Shown in pieces: positions 34,234 to 44,229 of a stretch of DNA of 64,000 nucleotides. Source of the stretch: Deltaproteobacteria bacterium. Lineage in GTDB: Bacteria > Myxococcota_A > Polyangia > Nannocystales > Nannocystaceae. A program made the translations under genes and the position numbers. Under the pieces are notes generated by a model. That model did not search any database and was not told where the DNA came from. It was given only the letters and a program-made list of their open reading frames with translations. The stretch's first letter is position 1. Every line of letters begins with the position of its first letter. The stretch is taken from positions 620,001-684,000 of the forward strand of contig JADJEE010000012.1 in the NCBI GenBank assembly GCA_016709225.1, in the 5' to 3' direction.

Positions 34234-35487
34234 CTAGCGGGGCCCGTAGACCACGAGGTGATCGGGCTGTCGCTCCCGCAGCCCCAGGCCGACGCCGAGT
34301 CCCACGCCGAGCTCGACCGCGATACCGACGATCGTCCACAACCACCAGCTGTGCACGACCTTGCGCCGCTGCTTCGGCGACGCGTCGACCCGCTGCGCAG
34401 ACGCGGAGACGTCGGCGCTCGCCGGTCGCGTGAGGTGCCCGTCGGCATCGACCCACGCGAGCGCGGCAGCGACCGCTTCACCGAGCTCGCCATGACGCGC
34501 GGTGGGGCTGATGCCGGCCCCGACGAGCGCGCGCGCGACCACGGCGTCGTCGCGACGTCCGACCAGCACCACCGCGTCGATGTCGCGGGCCGCGGCTGCA
34601 GCCACCAAAGCGCGACGCTCGTCGTTCCGCTCGAGCCGCAGACCGCCGTCGAAGCTGTCGGCCGCGAGGCGTCGCAGCGCGTCGGTCTCGTCGGAGGGCG
34701 GCAACGACAACGCGACCGGTGCCGATGCGGGGGTCTCGATCAGGCGCGCGACGGTGCGATGACCGACCGCAGCGGCGTGGACGACGTGGAGGCCGGGGCG
34801 CAACGCGGCGCGACCACTCGCGTCGAGCGGCTGACAGTCGACGTGGATGCTCGCATGCGTCGGGTCGCTGCCGATTGCGGTCGCCAGCGGCACCGCGACG
34901 CTCTGCGCCTCGACCACGCGCAGGAACTCGGCGACGACCTCGGGCCCCCACAGCTCGCGCGCGGGTCGACGCTCGGGCGCCAGCGCCAGCGCCAGCGCGA
35001 ACCGCCGCGCCGCCTCGTCGGCGTCGCCGACGGCCTTGCGCCCGCGATGGGCGAGCCCGCGTCGCAGCTCGATCTCCCACAGCGTGTCGCACCGCGCCGG
35101 GATCGCCAGCAGCGGCAGGCGCTCGCGCTCGAGCGCGTCGAGCTGCTCGATCATCACGTCCCAGCGCTGGCCGAGCCACGCGTCGCGCACCGCCGCGAGC
35201 TCCCGCTCCATCGCCGCCACCTGGGTCGCGACCGCGGCCGCGGCGGCCGTCCGCGCGCCCTCGAGCTCCGCTGCGAAGGCCGCGCGTGACACCAACGCGA
35301 GCCGCGACGGCACCAGCGCGCGCGCAGCTGCGCTCGCCTCGAACTCCGCCAGCTCCGACGCGATCGCGGGCTGGTCCGGCCACAGCATCACGCTCGGCCG
35401 CGTGGGCGTGGGCGCCGTCTCGGTCGGCGCCGGGGTGTGTGCCGCGAGGCACCACGCGACGGCGAGCGACGGGGCGCGGAGCAGCAT
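34234..35487 (-). CDS. Exported protein with a C-terminal membrane anchor
   Basis: A 417-residue protein starting at ATG 35487 (MLLRAPSLAVAWCLAAHTPAP, a signal peptide). The middle has alternating helices (ELEGARTAAAAAVATQVAAMERELAAV) and a strand-rich part (THASIHVDCQPLDASGRAAL) that looks like a peptidase-regulatory or PEGA-type fold. The C-terminus carries one hydrophobic helix (WWLWTIVGIAVELGVGLGVGLGL), then a few basic residues. No family is recognised. Its start is only 20 bp from the start of the divergent Ser/Thr kinase gene, so the two share a regulatory region and may be a functional pair. Confidence 0.62.
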   Translation of the reverse strand: MLLRAPSLAVAWCLAAHTPAPTETAPTPTRPSVMLWPDQPAIASELAEFEASAAARALVPSRLALVSRAAFAAELEGARTAAAAAVATQVAAMERELAAVRDAWLGQRWDVMIEQLDALERERLPLLAIPARCDTLWEIELRRGLAHRGRKAVGDADEAARRFALALALAPERRPARELWGPEVVAEFLRVVEAQSVAVPLATAIGSDPTHASIHVDCQPLDASGRAALRPGLHVVHAAAVGHRTVARLIETPASAPVALSLPPSDETDALRRLAADSFDGGLRLERNDERRALVAAAAARDIDAVVLVGRRDDAVVARALVGAGISPTARHGELGEAVAAALAWVDADGHLTRPASADVSASAQRVDASPKQRRKVVHSWWLWTIVGIAVELGVGLGVGLGLRERQPDHLVVYGPR

Positions 35488-35507
35488 CCGTGGCCGACGA
35501 GGATACC

Positions 35508-36962
35508 ATGGCGTCGATGCCGTCCCCAACCCGCAGTGCCCGCGACGGCTCGCCCGGGACCCGCGTCGGAGGCCGCTACGAGCTCGCCGACGTGATCGGT
35601 GTGGGCGGTGTCGCGGAGGTGGTCCGCGCCGCGGTCGTCGGCGCGGGCGACTTCCGCAAGCCAGTCGTGATCAAGCGATTGCGCGCGGAGCTGCGCGACG
35701 ACCCCGAGCTGCAGGCTGCGTTCGCGCGCGAGGCCCAGCTCGCGCAGCGGTTCCAGCACGCGAACGTCGTGGCCGTGCTCGACCTCGGTGACGACGAGGG
35801 TCGGCCATACATCGTGATGGAGCTGGTCGACGGCTGCTCGCTGCAGCGCCTGCTGGAGCACCGCGGGCGCGAGCACGTGCCCGTCGCGTTGGCCTTGCAT
35901 GTCGCGCAGCAGATCGCCGCAGCCCTGCAGTACGTGCACGGCCTGCGCGACGACGACGGTGCGCCATCGCAGCTGGTGCATCGCGACGTGACACCGGGCA
36001 ACGTGCTGCTATCGAAGGACGGCGCCGTCAAGCTCACCGACTTCGGCATCGCACGCACCCGCGCCGGCGGCAACGACACCCTGCCCGGCCTCATCAAGGG
36101 CACGCCGCTCTATCTCTCGCCCGAGCAGGCCGCGGGTCGGCCGCTCGACGGCCGCAGCGACGTCTACGCGCTCGGCCTCGTGCTCCGCCGCATGATCGCC
36201 GGGGACGGACCTCTGGACGGCCACGATGCCGGCCTGCAACGCCTGGTCGAGCACGCCACCGAGCCGGCGCTGCGCGATCGTTGCGACATCGACGGCTTCG
36301 TGGCGGCGCTGCATCCGTTGGTCGCGCGGCTCGGCGATCCCCGGGCCCATGCCGAGCTGGCACGACTGGTGCGCGACGCGATCGGCGAGCACGCCACCGT
36401 CGTGCGCTCGCTCGACGTCGCGTTGCAAGCGGATCCGTCGCCCCGCACCGCCGCGATGGCGGCCACGGCAGCCCCGCCGCTGCCTTCGGCGTGGTGGTTC
36501 CCGCTCGCGGCGCTCGGCATCGTCGCACTCGTGGTCGCCATCGTGTGGCCGCGCGCGCCAGCCCCCGCGGAGCTCGCCGCACCGATCGCCGCGGCACTCG
36601 ACGGCGCCGACGCCCCAGCCGCGCGCCCACCTCGGTTGGCGACGCCGCCCGCCCCGGCCGCGCCAGAGCTGACAGGGAGTCCGGCCGCTGGATCCACCGG
36701 CGACGCCACGGCAGCTCCCGCGGCTGCGCCGGGGCCCATGCGCCCCGCCATCGCGCCGCGGGGACGCGGACGCCTGAAGGTCAACCTCATGCCCTACGCC
36801 GAGGTCTCGATCGACGGCCACCCGCGCGGGCAGACCCCGCTCGACCTGCCGCTGCGCGCGGGCAAGCACACGGTGGCGCTCTACAACCCCGACAGCGCGC
36901 AGCGACGAACGCTCGAGATCGAGATCGAGCCCGGCGGGACTGCGAGCATCACCGCGTGGTGA
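35508..36962 (+). CDS. Ser/Thr protein kinase with TM and PEGA domain
   Basis: A 484-residue Hanks-type kinase. The kinase domain (about residues 22-290) has the Gly loop GVGGVAEV, the ATP-binding Lys56 (VVIKRLRAE), the catalytic loop HRDVTPGN (Asp160, Asn165, with Thr instead of Lys in between, as is usual in myxobacterial kinases), DFG (178-180) and LSPEQ. Then come one transmembrane helix (about 330-347), an Ala/Pro linker and a C-terminal PEGA domain (GRLKVNLMPYAEVSIDG..), probably outside the membrane. That layout fits a receptor kinase. It is divergent (20 bp) from the exported protein gene at 35487. Start ATG 35508. Confidence 0.9.
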   Translation: MASMPSPTRSARDGSPGTRVGGRYELADVIGVGGVAEVVRAAVVGAGDFRKPVVIKRLRAELRDDPELQAAFAREAQLAQRFQHANVVAVLDLGDDEGRPYIVMELVDGCSLQRLLEHRGREHVPVALALHVAQQIAAALQYVHGLRDDDGAPSQLVHRDVTPGNVLLSKDGAVKLTDFGIARTRAGGNDTLPGLIKGTPLYLSPEQAAGRPLDGRSDVYALGLVLRRMIAGDGPLDGHDAGLQRLVEHATEPALRDRCDIDGFVAALHPLVARLGDPRAHAELARLVRDAIGEHATVVRSLDVALQADPSPRTAAMAATAAPPLPSAWWFPLAALGIVALVVAIVWPRAPAPAELAAPIAAALDGADAPAARPPRLATPPAPAAPELTGSPAAGSTGDATAAPAAAPGPMRPAIAPRGRGRLKVNLMPYAEVSIDGHPRGQTPLDLPLRAGKHTVALYNPDSAQRRTLEIEIEPGGTASITAW

Positions 36963-36999
36963 CGATGGCGGCCACCGGTGCACGACCGCACGATCGACG

Positions 37000-37242
37000 T
37001 CACGATCGGAACAGTCGCTCGTGCAGGCCCTGCAGCTCCTCGCGCAGCTTGCCGACCACGCCGTCGATCTCGGTGCCCGCCTTCGCGGTCACCTGCTCGA
37101 ACTTGTGCTCGAACTCGTGGACCTTGGGCTCGAGCTTCGCCCACGCGTCCTTGAGATCCATCCCCGCGAGGTGGATGCGCACGCGGATTTCGTCGGCGAT
37201 GCGGCGGACCTCGTCCATCGTTGATTCGGCGGTGACGCTCAT
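37000..37242 (-). CDS. Small coiled-coil protein (80 residues)
   Basis: An 80-residue acidic-basic helical protein starting at ATG 37242 (MSVTAESTMDEVRRIADEI). The chain is almost all predicted helix with heptad-like spacing (EFEHKFEQVTAKAGTEIDG, VVGKLREELQGLHERLF). It has no signal peptide. A role as a small scaffold or a phasin-like helper is possible, but nothing is known. It is on the minus strand between the kinase and the sigma-54 activator and is divergent from the latter. Confidence 0.6.
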   Translation of the reverse strand: MSVTAESTMDEVRRIADEIRVRIHLAGMDLKDAWAKLEPKVHEFEHKFEQVTAKAGTEIDGVVGKLREELQGLHERLFRS

Positions 37243-37352
37243 GCGCCCAGTCTGGACCACGGAATCCGAGGCGCCAGCGCAAAAGCGACCGTGCGGCGCC
37301 GCCACGCACGCCGCTCGCCGCCTGGCGGTACACTGACACCAAAGCGACGAAC

Positions 37353-38726
<1,374 letters not shown>

Positions 38727-38780
38727 TCGCGGCCGCGAAATCGATTCACATCGGACAACGCGGCGGGCAAACTACCGCCG

Positions 38781-39101
38781 ATGTCCGACACGGTCCGTGC
38801 CAGCCACATTCTGCTCATGTACAAGGGCTCGATGCGCTCCACCGCCTCGCGCTCGAAGGACGACGCCGCGGCGCAGATTGCCTCGATCCAGCAGCAGCTG
38901 CAGGGTGGAGCCGACTTCGGCGAGCTCGCGCGCGCCCACTCCGACTGTCCGTCGAAGGCGCGCGGCGGCGACCTCGGCAGCTTCGGTCGCGGGCAGATGG
39001 TCGGCGAGTTCGAGACCGCCGCGTTCGGCCTGCCGGTCGGTGGTACCAGCGGGGTCGTCGAGACGCCGTTCGGCTACCACCTCATCACGCGCACCGGTTG
39101 A
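38781..39101 (+). CDS. Parvulin-type peptidyl-prolyl isomerase
   Basis: A 106-residue protein that is just one PpiC/rotamase domain: VRASHILLMYKG at the N-terminus, then FGELARAHSDCPSKARGGDLGSFGRGQMVGEFE and GVVETPFGYHLITRTG at the C-terminus. The His of ASHIL and of FGYHLI, plus Cys of SDCPS, fit the parvulin active site. There is no signal peptide, so it acts in the cytoplasm. Its stop abuts the stop of the convergent msrA with no gap. Confidence 0.88.
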   Translation: MSDTVRASHILLMYKGSMRSTASRSKDDAAAQIASIQQQLQGGADFGELARAHSDCPSKARGGDLGSFGRGQMVGEFETAAFGLPVGGTSGVVETPFGYHLITRTG

Positions 39102-39752
39102 TCAGGTGCGAAGCCCGATCGGGCAGCTGACGCCGGTGCCCCCGAGCCCGCAATAGCCGCCGGGATTCTTGCCGAGGTACTGCTGGTGGTAGTCCTCGGC
39201 GTAGTAGAAGGTCGGCGCCTCGCGGATCTCGGTGGTGATGTCGCCGTGACCGGCCGCGCGCAGTCGCTCGCCGTAGGCGCGCGCCGACTGCTCGGCGGCG
39301 GTGCGTTGATCGGCGTCGTAGCAGTAGATCGCCGAGCGGTACTGGGTGCCGATGTCGTTGCCCTGCCGCATGCCCTGGGTGGGGTCGTGGTTCTCCCAGA
39401 ACACCCGCAGCAGCTGGTCGTAGCCGACCGCGGTGGGGTCGAAGACCACGCGCACGATCTCGGTGTGGCCGGTGCCGCCGCTGCAGACCTCTTGATAGGT
39501 CGGGTTCGGCGTCACGCCGCCGGCGTAGCCGACCATCGTCGTGACCACGCCCGCGGTCTGCCAGAACTTGCGCTCGGCGCCCCAGAAGCAACCCATGCCG
39601 AACATCGCCAGCGCGTGGCCGGCTTCGAAGGGCGGCACCGTGCGGGCACCGCTGACGAAGTGGACCGGCGACACCACCAGCGCCTCGGCGCGGCCGGCGA
39701 GGGCCTCGGACGCGGTGGGGATGCGGAGCTTGCGGGGGTCGGCGAGCGGCAT
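39102..39752 (-). CDS. msrA: Peptide methionine sulfoxide reductase MsrA
   Basis: A 216-residue MsrA. The catalytic motif GCFWGAE places the active Cys at residue 55, followed by VVTTMVGYAGGVTPNPTYQEVCSGGTGHTE and HDPTQGMRQGNDIGTQYRSAIYC, all family signatures. Extra cysteines near the C-terminus (GGYCGLGGTGVSCP) can act as resolving Cys. The ATG at 39752 gives a 40-residue extension before the catalytic domain, with no obvious export signal. It repairs oxidised Met in proteins in the cytoplasm. Confidence 0.94.
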   Translation of the reverse strand: MPLADPRKLRIPTASEALAGRAEALVVSPVHFVSGARTVPPFEAGHALAMFGMGCFWGAERKFWQTAGVVTTMVGYAGGVTPNPTYQEVCSGGTGHTEIVRVVFDPTAVGYDQLLRVFWENHDPTQGMRQGNDIGTQYRSAIYCYDADQRTAAEQSARAYGERLRAAGHGDITTEIREAPTFYYAEDYHQQYLGKNPGGYCGLGGTGVSCPIGLRT

Positions 39753-39813
39753 GGTGGCGGCCACATTAAGAACGCGGCCCACCGCGGTCAACTCCGCGGC
39801 CACCGCCGGCCGA

Positions 39814-40395
39814 TCAGGTCTCGCCGCGGCCGATCCACTTCGTGACGCGCGGGGGCACGTAGGCGGCGACGCGGTCGAGCAGCGCGTGGGCGTCGGTATC
39901 GACCAGCAGCATGGCGCGGTGCTCGGCGCGGATGAAGCCCTCACCACGCATGTGATCGAGGAAGCTCGTGAGCGCCGCGTAGTAGCCGGCGACGTCGAGC
40001 AGCGCGCAGGGTTTGTCGTGATGCCCGAGCTGCGCCCACGTCCATACCTCGAAGAGTTCTTCGAGCGTGCCCGCACCCCCGGGCAGCGCGATGAAGGCGT
40101 CGGCGTGCGCCGCCATCTCGCGCTTGCGCGTGTGCATCGAATCGACCACGCGCAGCTCGGTGAGCCCGCGATGCTCGACCTCCTTCGCGACCAACGCCGT
40201 CGGGATGATGCCGATCACGCGGCCGCCCGCTGCGAGTGCAGCGTCGGCGACGGCACCCATCAAGCCGACCGACGACCCGCCGTAGCAGAGCGTCGCGCCG
40301 CGCGACGCGATCGCAGTGCCGAGCGCGGTCGCGGCCTCGCGATACTCCGGTCGCGTACCGGGATTCGAACCGCAGAACACCGTGATCGTCGTCAT
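39814..40395 (-). CDS. LOG-family phosphoribohydrolase-like protein
   Basis: A 193-residue protein of the LOG (lysine decarboxylase-like) family. It starts at ATG 40395 with MTTITVFCGSNPGTRPEYRE and has the family motifs YGGSSVGLMGAVADA, SMHTRKREMA and PGGAGTLEE. LOG proteins remove ribose-5-phosphate from cytokinin or adenine nucleotides; many bacterial ones are annotated only as this family. It is on the same strand as msrA, 61 bp upstream of it. Confidence 0.88.
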   Translation of the reverse strand: MTTITVFCGSNPGTRPEYREAATALGTAIASRGATLCYGGSSVGLMGAVADAALAAGGRVIGIIPTALVAKEVEHRGLTELRVVDSMHTRKREMAAHADAFIALPGGAGTLEELFEVWTWAQLGHHDKPCALLDVAGYYAALTSFLDHMRGEGFIRAEHRAMLLVDTDAHALLDRVAAYVPPRVTKWIGRGET

Positions 40396-40757
40396 GCGTG
40401 TGGGGTCTGGCGCGGACGGTAGCACGCACGTCCCGGGCGATCTTGCAGGTGGGGGCGGCGTGGCCACGCGACCCCAATGCTGCGGGCTCGCGCGCGACGG
40501 AACTGTCGATTCGCCCTCGTGACAGCAACCGCGGCGACGGACCCCACAGGCAGTGCACGACCACCCGACTTCGCGCCATCTGCGCTACGTCGTGCTCGCA
40601 GTTCTCGAGGGGTTCTGGTGGCGATCGAGCGCTCGAGCTGCGAAGGTGGATGCGATCGGTCGCGCTGGAGGATCGTCCTTCGATCCGCAGAGTCGACCGA
40701 ACGGGGCGGGGTGACGTGGCAGGCGTAGACAAGCACCAACGAGGAACACACGCGAGC
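40396..40757. other. Divergent spacer without a gene
   Basis: This 362-bp region lies between the LOG gene and the DUF-type operon. It contains a palindrome CGAGCGCTCG (40625-40634) and a small hairpin GGATCG/CGATCC (40670-40686), but no gene I can support. Promoters for both sides must be in it. Confidence 0.45.
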
Positions 40758-42053
40758 GTGCGAACGCACGCAGGGTCGGTGGCTGCCCGCGCGGCGAGCG
40801 GGGGTTCGTCGCGCGGGCTCGCGCTCGCGGGCGCGACGCTGCTGATGGCGATCGGGCTGACCGCGTGCGACGACGAGAGCCCGCGGCGCATGTTCGATGC
40901 AACCGCAGCCGGCGACACCGCGGCCGCGTCCACCGGCGGCGCCATGCCGGACGACGACGGCGATGGCAGCACCAGCGAAGGCGAAGAGACCGACGACACG
41001 CCCGACGTCGCGACGCCGTTGACCCCCGAGCAGGTGACCTTCTACCTCTCGCGCATCGCACCGACGTTGGTCGGTCGCTCGCTCGACGGTGACGAGGCCG
41101 CGCTGATCGAGCTCGGCGGCGAGGCTGCGCTCGCACCGATCATCGATGGCTGGACCGCCGAGCCTGGTTTCGCCGAGGCGGTGCGCTTCATGGTCTCGGA
41201 CATGCTGCACACCAGCGGCGAGCGCGACGGCGTCGACTTCGATCTGCCCGGCAACCTCGCCGCCGAGATCGCGGCCGAGGATCTCCCGTGGTCGACGCTG
41301 CTCACCGCCGACTACTGTGTCGACGGCGCGGGCAAGCACATCGCGTGCGACACCGGAGCCCCGTACGAGTCCGGCGTGCTCGCGACCCGGGCATACCTCA
41401 TCGCCAACAAGGGCCGCTTCAACCTGACGCGCGCCAAGCGAATGCTCGAGACCTTCGCCTGCCGCATCTACCCGATGGAGCAGGAGATCCAGGTGCCGCT
41501 CGAGAAGGCGTCGCTGATCCCGATGTTCCAGGCCGAGAAGGCCGACGAGCAGACCGTCGAAGAGGCCAAGGGCGGCTTCGGCAACGGCGTGGCCTGCTAC
41601 GGCTGCCACTCGCAGTTCGGTGCCCACGCCCAGCTGTTCGTGCGCTTCGACGACCAGGGTCTGTGGCGCGAGGACGCGACCGGCGTGCAGGACCCCGAGG
41701 GCGAGCTCGGGCGCTCGATCTCGGGCCTCTACACCTCGCACTTCGCCGACCCGACCCGCGCGCCCGACGAGACCTCGCAGATGTTCGGCGTCGAGGTGGA
41801 GAACCTCCGCGCCGCCACCGACGTGCTCACCGACAGCGCGCTGTTCCAGCAGTGCACCGTGAAGAACCTCGTCGCGCGCAGCTTCAACCTCGCGTCCGGG
41901 GTCTCGAACGACATCGACGCCGAGCTCATCGCCGAGATCGCCCAGAGCGTCTCGGCCGACACGCCGCACCCGACCATCCGTCACTACGTGTGGTCCACGT
42001 TCACCGATCGCAGGGTCGTCGACGCCGTGCTCGCGACCATGGAGGCCCCATGA
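40758..42053 (+). CDS. Lipoprotein with a c-type haem motif (DUF1592-like cassette)
   Basis: A 431-residue protein. The GTG at 40758 gives an exported protein with a long Ala-rich n-region and lipobox LTAC. After a Ser/Asp/Glu linker the chain has the helix-rich architecture of planctomycete/myxobacterial cytochrome-like DUF proteins (LTPEQVTFYLSRIAPTLVGR, ANKGRFNLTRAKRMLETF). It carries one CYGCH motif (CxxCH, residues around 287), a haem c attachment site, then GLYTSHF and a C-terminal AEIAQSVSADTPHPT. Its stop overlaps the start of the next gene (ATGA). It probably acts with that Tat-exported protein in the periplasm. Confidence 0.72.
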   Translation: MRTHAGSVAARAASGGSSRGLALAGATLLMAIGLTACDDESPRRMFDATAAGDTAAASTGGAMPDDDGDGSTSEGEETDDTPDVATPLTPEQVTFYLSRIAPTLVGRSLDGDEAALIELGGEAALAPIIDGWTAEPGFAEAVRFMVSDMLHTSGERDGVDFDLPGNLAAEIAAEDLPWSTLLTADYCVDGAGKHIACDTGAPYESGVLATRAYLIANKGRFNLTRAKRMLETFACRIYPMEQEIQVPLEKASLIPMFQAEKADEQTVEEAKGGFGNGVACYGCHSQFGAHAQLFVRFDDQGLWREDATGVQDPEGELGRSISGLYTSHFADPTRAPDETSQMFGVEVENLRAATDVLTDSALFQQCTVKNLVARSFNLASGVSNDIDAELIAEIAQSVSADTPHPTIRHYVWSTFTDRRVVDAVLATMEAP

Positions 42054-43576
42054 AGAAGCCCCGCATCCTCGACATCGCGCCGACCCGTCGGCGCGCGTTC
42101 ATGAAGCTCTGCGCGGGCGTGCTGGCAGCACCGGCGGTGCCGGCCGCGGTGCGCTTCGCCCTCAACGAGGAGTTGTTCGGCGAGGCCCACGCCTTCACGG
42201 CCGAGCAATCGCTGCCGACCTACTTCATCGAGATGAACCTGCGCGACCAGTGGGACTTCGGCCACGTGTTCGTGCCGCCCAGCATCGCGCAGAACGCCGC
42301 GAACCTCATGCGCGGTGGCTCGGGCGACGCGCTGTCGCTGTTCTTCACCGCCGACCAGATCACCGCGCACGATCGCAACTTCTACCTGACGCCCGACTCG
42401 CAGGTGCTCGTGCCGCACCTCGACAACATCGCGGTCGTCGAGACCAACGCGCTGTGCGAGGGTGCGATCCACGGCCACGAGTCGGCCAACCCGATGCGCT
42501 CACCGGGGCGCACCAAGACCCAGGCGGCCGGCAAGCAGCCGATGTGGATGGGCGAGCCCGGCTACGAGGAGCAGGGCAACGACTTCTGGTACTCGTCGAC
42601 GCCGACCCCCGCGACGCTGCACAACTATTGGCAGAAGCAGCTGACGCCCGATGTCGCCAACGGCATCACGATGAAGTTCATCAGCCGCTTCCACACCATC
42701 AGCCACTTCGCCGCCGGGCTGACCAACGCCGAGCTCACGCGCATCCAGAGCGTGCAGATGCTCTTCGACACCTTCCCGACCTCGGTGGAGGACCTCGCGA
42801 TCGCGACGCCCGAGGAGGCGGCGGTGTTTGCCGCTGCGCTGAAGCGCGCCGACGGTGGCTTCTTCAAGCGGCACGGCTTCGACGCCACCGCGCGCATGCA
42901 CCACGAGGCGCACCTCGCCGCCGCCGAGGGCAAGTGGTACCACGTGCCCAAGGTCGTCGACCTGCCGTTCACGCCCGACGAGATCGCGTACTGGCAGACC
43001 GGCGTGCCCGACCAGGTCGGCGACAACAAGAAGGCCAACATCTGGGAGCAGGCCGGCTGGGCCTTCAAGCTGCTGTCCAACGACGTGACGCGCACCGTCT
43101 CGCTCGAGTTCGACTACCTCGACGTGCACGACAGCCGCGAGGAGTCGGTGATGAAGACGATGGCCGCGCAATCGGCACTGCCGCTGGCGCGCTTGATCGA
43201 GAGCATCAAGGCGATCCCCGGCATGTGGGAGCGCACGGTGATCGCGGTCTACAGCGCCGACGGCGGCCGCTCGCCGTCGGCCAACTCGTACGGCAACGAG
43301 GGCAAGAGCTCGTTCGTGCTCGCCGGCGGTCGCATCAACGGCGGCTACTTCGGCGACGTGCGCGTCGCCAGCAACACCGGCAGCGGCCACACGTGGTCGT
43401 ACTTCTCGCCCGACGAGAGCGGCGCCCCGGTGGTGCCGGTCAGCGGGCCCGATGGTCGTCTCAGCGGCGCCCGCAGCTGGCGCACGGTCATGCGTGCGCT
43501 CGACATCCCCGACGACATCGCCGACAGCTATCCCGACGTCGCCGGCCAACAACCGATGAGCTTCATGCTCGCCTGA
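42050..43576 (+). CDS. Tat-exported DUF1501/DUF1552-like protein
   Basis: A 508-residue protein. The N-terminus (TRRRAFMKLCAGVLAAPAVP) is a Tat-type signal with a twin-Arg motif. The mature chain has the hydrolase-like pattern of the DUF1501/DUF1552 families: a conserved early MNLRDQWDFGHVF, the middle HTISHFAAGLTNAEL, and RTVIAVYSADGGRSPSAN near residue 400, comparable to the T.vv..DhG motif of alkaline phosphatase-like proteins. Tat export fits a cofactor- or metal-bound protein folded in the cytoplasm. The substrate is unknown. It is the middle gene of three and is translated together with the upstream one (4-bp overlap). Confidence 0.75.
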   Translation: MKKPRILDIAPTRRRAFMKLCAGVLAAPAVPAAVRFALNEELFGEAHAFTAEQSLPTYFIEMNLRDQWDFGHVFVPPSIAQNAANLMRGGSGDALSLFFTADQITAHDRNFYLTPDSQVLVPHLDNIAVVETNALCEGAIHGHESANPMRSPGRTKTQAAGKQPMWMGEPGYEEQGNDFWYSSTPTPATLHNYWQKQLTPDVANGITMKFISRFHTISHFAAGLTNAELTRIQSVQMLFDTFPTSVEDLAIATPEEAAVFAAALKRADGGFFKRHGFDATARMHHEAHLAAAEGKWYHVPKVVDLPFTPDEIAYWQTGVPDQVGDNKKANIWEQAGWAFKLLSNDVTRTVSLEFDYLDVHDSREESVMKTMAAQSALPLARLIESIKAIPGMWERTVIAVYSADGGRSPSANSYGNEGKSSFVLAGGRINGGYFGDVRVASNTGSGHTWSYFSPDESGAPVVPVSGPDGRLSGARSWRTVMRALDIPDDIADSYPDVAGQQPMSFMLA

Positions 43577-43587
43577 GGGGGACCGAC

Positions 43588-44211
43588 ATGCGTACGACCA
43601 CGACCACGACCCTCGGCATCGTAACGGCCCTCTTCGCGCTCGCGATCGGCGGCTGCTATCAAGGCCTCTCCGGCGACGCGCCGGGCCAGGCGGACACCGG
43701 GCCGACCCGCGACGACGGGGCGGCCGGCGAGGGCGGCGAATCGGGTGAGGCACCCGGCACGCCCGAAGACCCCGGCATCGAGCAACCATTCGAGCCACCG
43801 ACCAGCGAGGTCGAGCTGCTGCCGTTCCACGTGCGCATGGCGAACCTCGCGAAGGTGGCCGGCGTGTCGACCGACGACGCGATGTTCCTCGACCTCTACA
43901 CGCGCCGGTACCAGCTGGGCGATCACGACTACGCCAACGGCGTCGCGCCCGATCTCAAGTGGTCGCCCGAGCGCATGGAGACCTGGCTGAAGGGCATCAA
44001 GCCGGTCTGCAACGACCCGCGCTTCCAGGCCCGCTACCCCGATCTCGCGACCGATCCCACGGCGCTGGTGAAGGCCGCCTTCGCACGTGCACCCGACGAC
44101 GAAGAGCTCGCGGCCTTCGAGCAGGTCAAGTCCGGCCAGCCCGACGGCGCCGGCCAGTACCGCATGGTCTGCCTCGCGGTGCTGACCTCGCTCGAGTTCG
44201 TCGCCCGCTGA
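43588..44211 (+). CDS. Small lipoprotein of the DUF cassette
   Basis: A 207-residue protein starting at ATG 43588, with a good Shine-Dalgarno stretch (gaggggg, 43574-43580) and a lipoprotein signal ending IGGC. A Gly/Glu/Pro linker is followed by a helical domain (VELLPFHVRMANLAKVAGV, PERMETWLKGIKPVC, FARAPDDEELAAFEQVKS). This looks like the C-terminal helical part of cytochrome-like DUF proteins, without a haem motif. It is the third gene in the operon 40758-44211 and probably a structural partner. Confidence 0.68.
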   Translation: MRTTTTTTLGIVTALFALAIGGCYQGLSGDAPGQADTGPTRDDGAAGEGGESGEAPGTPEDPGIEQPFEPPTSEVELLPFHVRMANLAKVAGVSTDDAMFLDLYTRRYQLGDHDYANGVAPDLKWSPERMETWLKGIKPVCNDPRFQARYPDLATDPTALVKAAFARAPDDEELAAFEQVKSGQPDGAGQYRMVCLAVLTSLEFVAR

Positions 44212-44229
44212 CGCGGGCTGCGGGCAAGC

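Noticed and set aside
40340..40395. Sequence gggattcgaacc resembling a tRNA T-arm
   Set aside because: It lies within the LOG-family coding sequence, where it encodes the conserved CGSNPGTRPEY segment; no acceptor or anticodon arms fit.
40477..40728. Open frame of 83 codons in the spacer before the DUF operon
   Set aside because: Composition is Arg/Ser-rich and it has no signal, motif or ribosome site; it looks like a chance frame.
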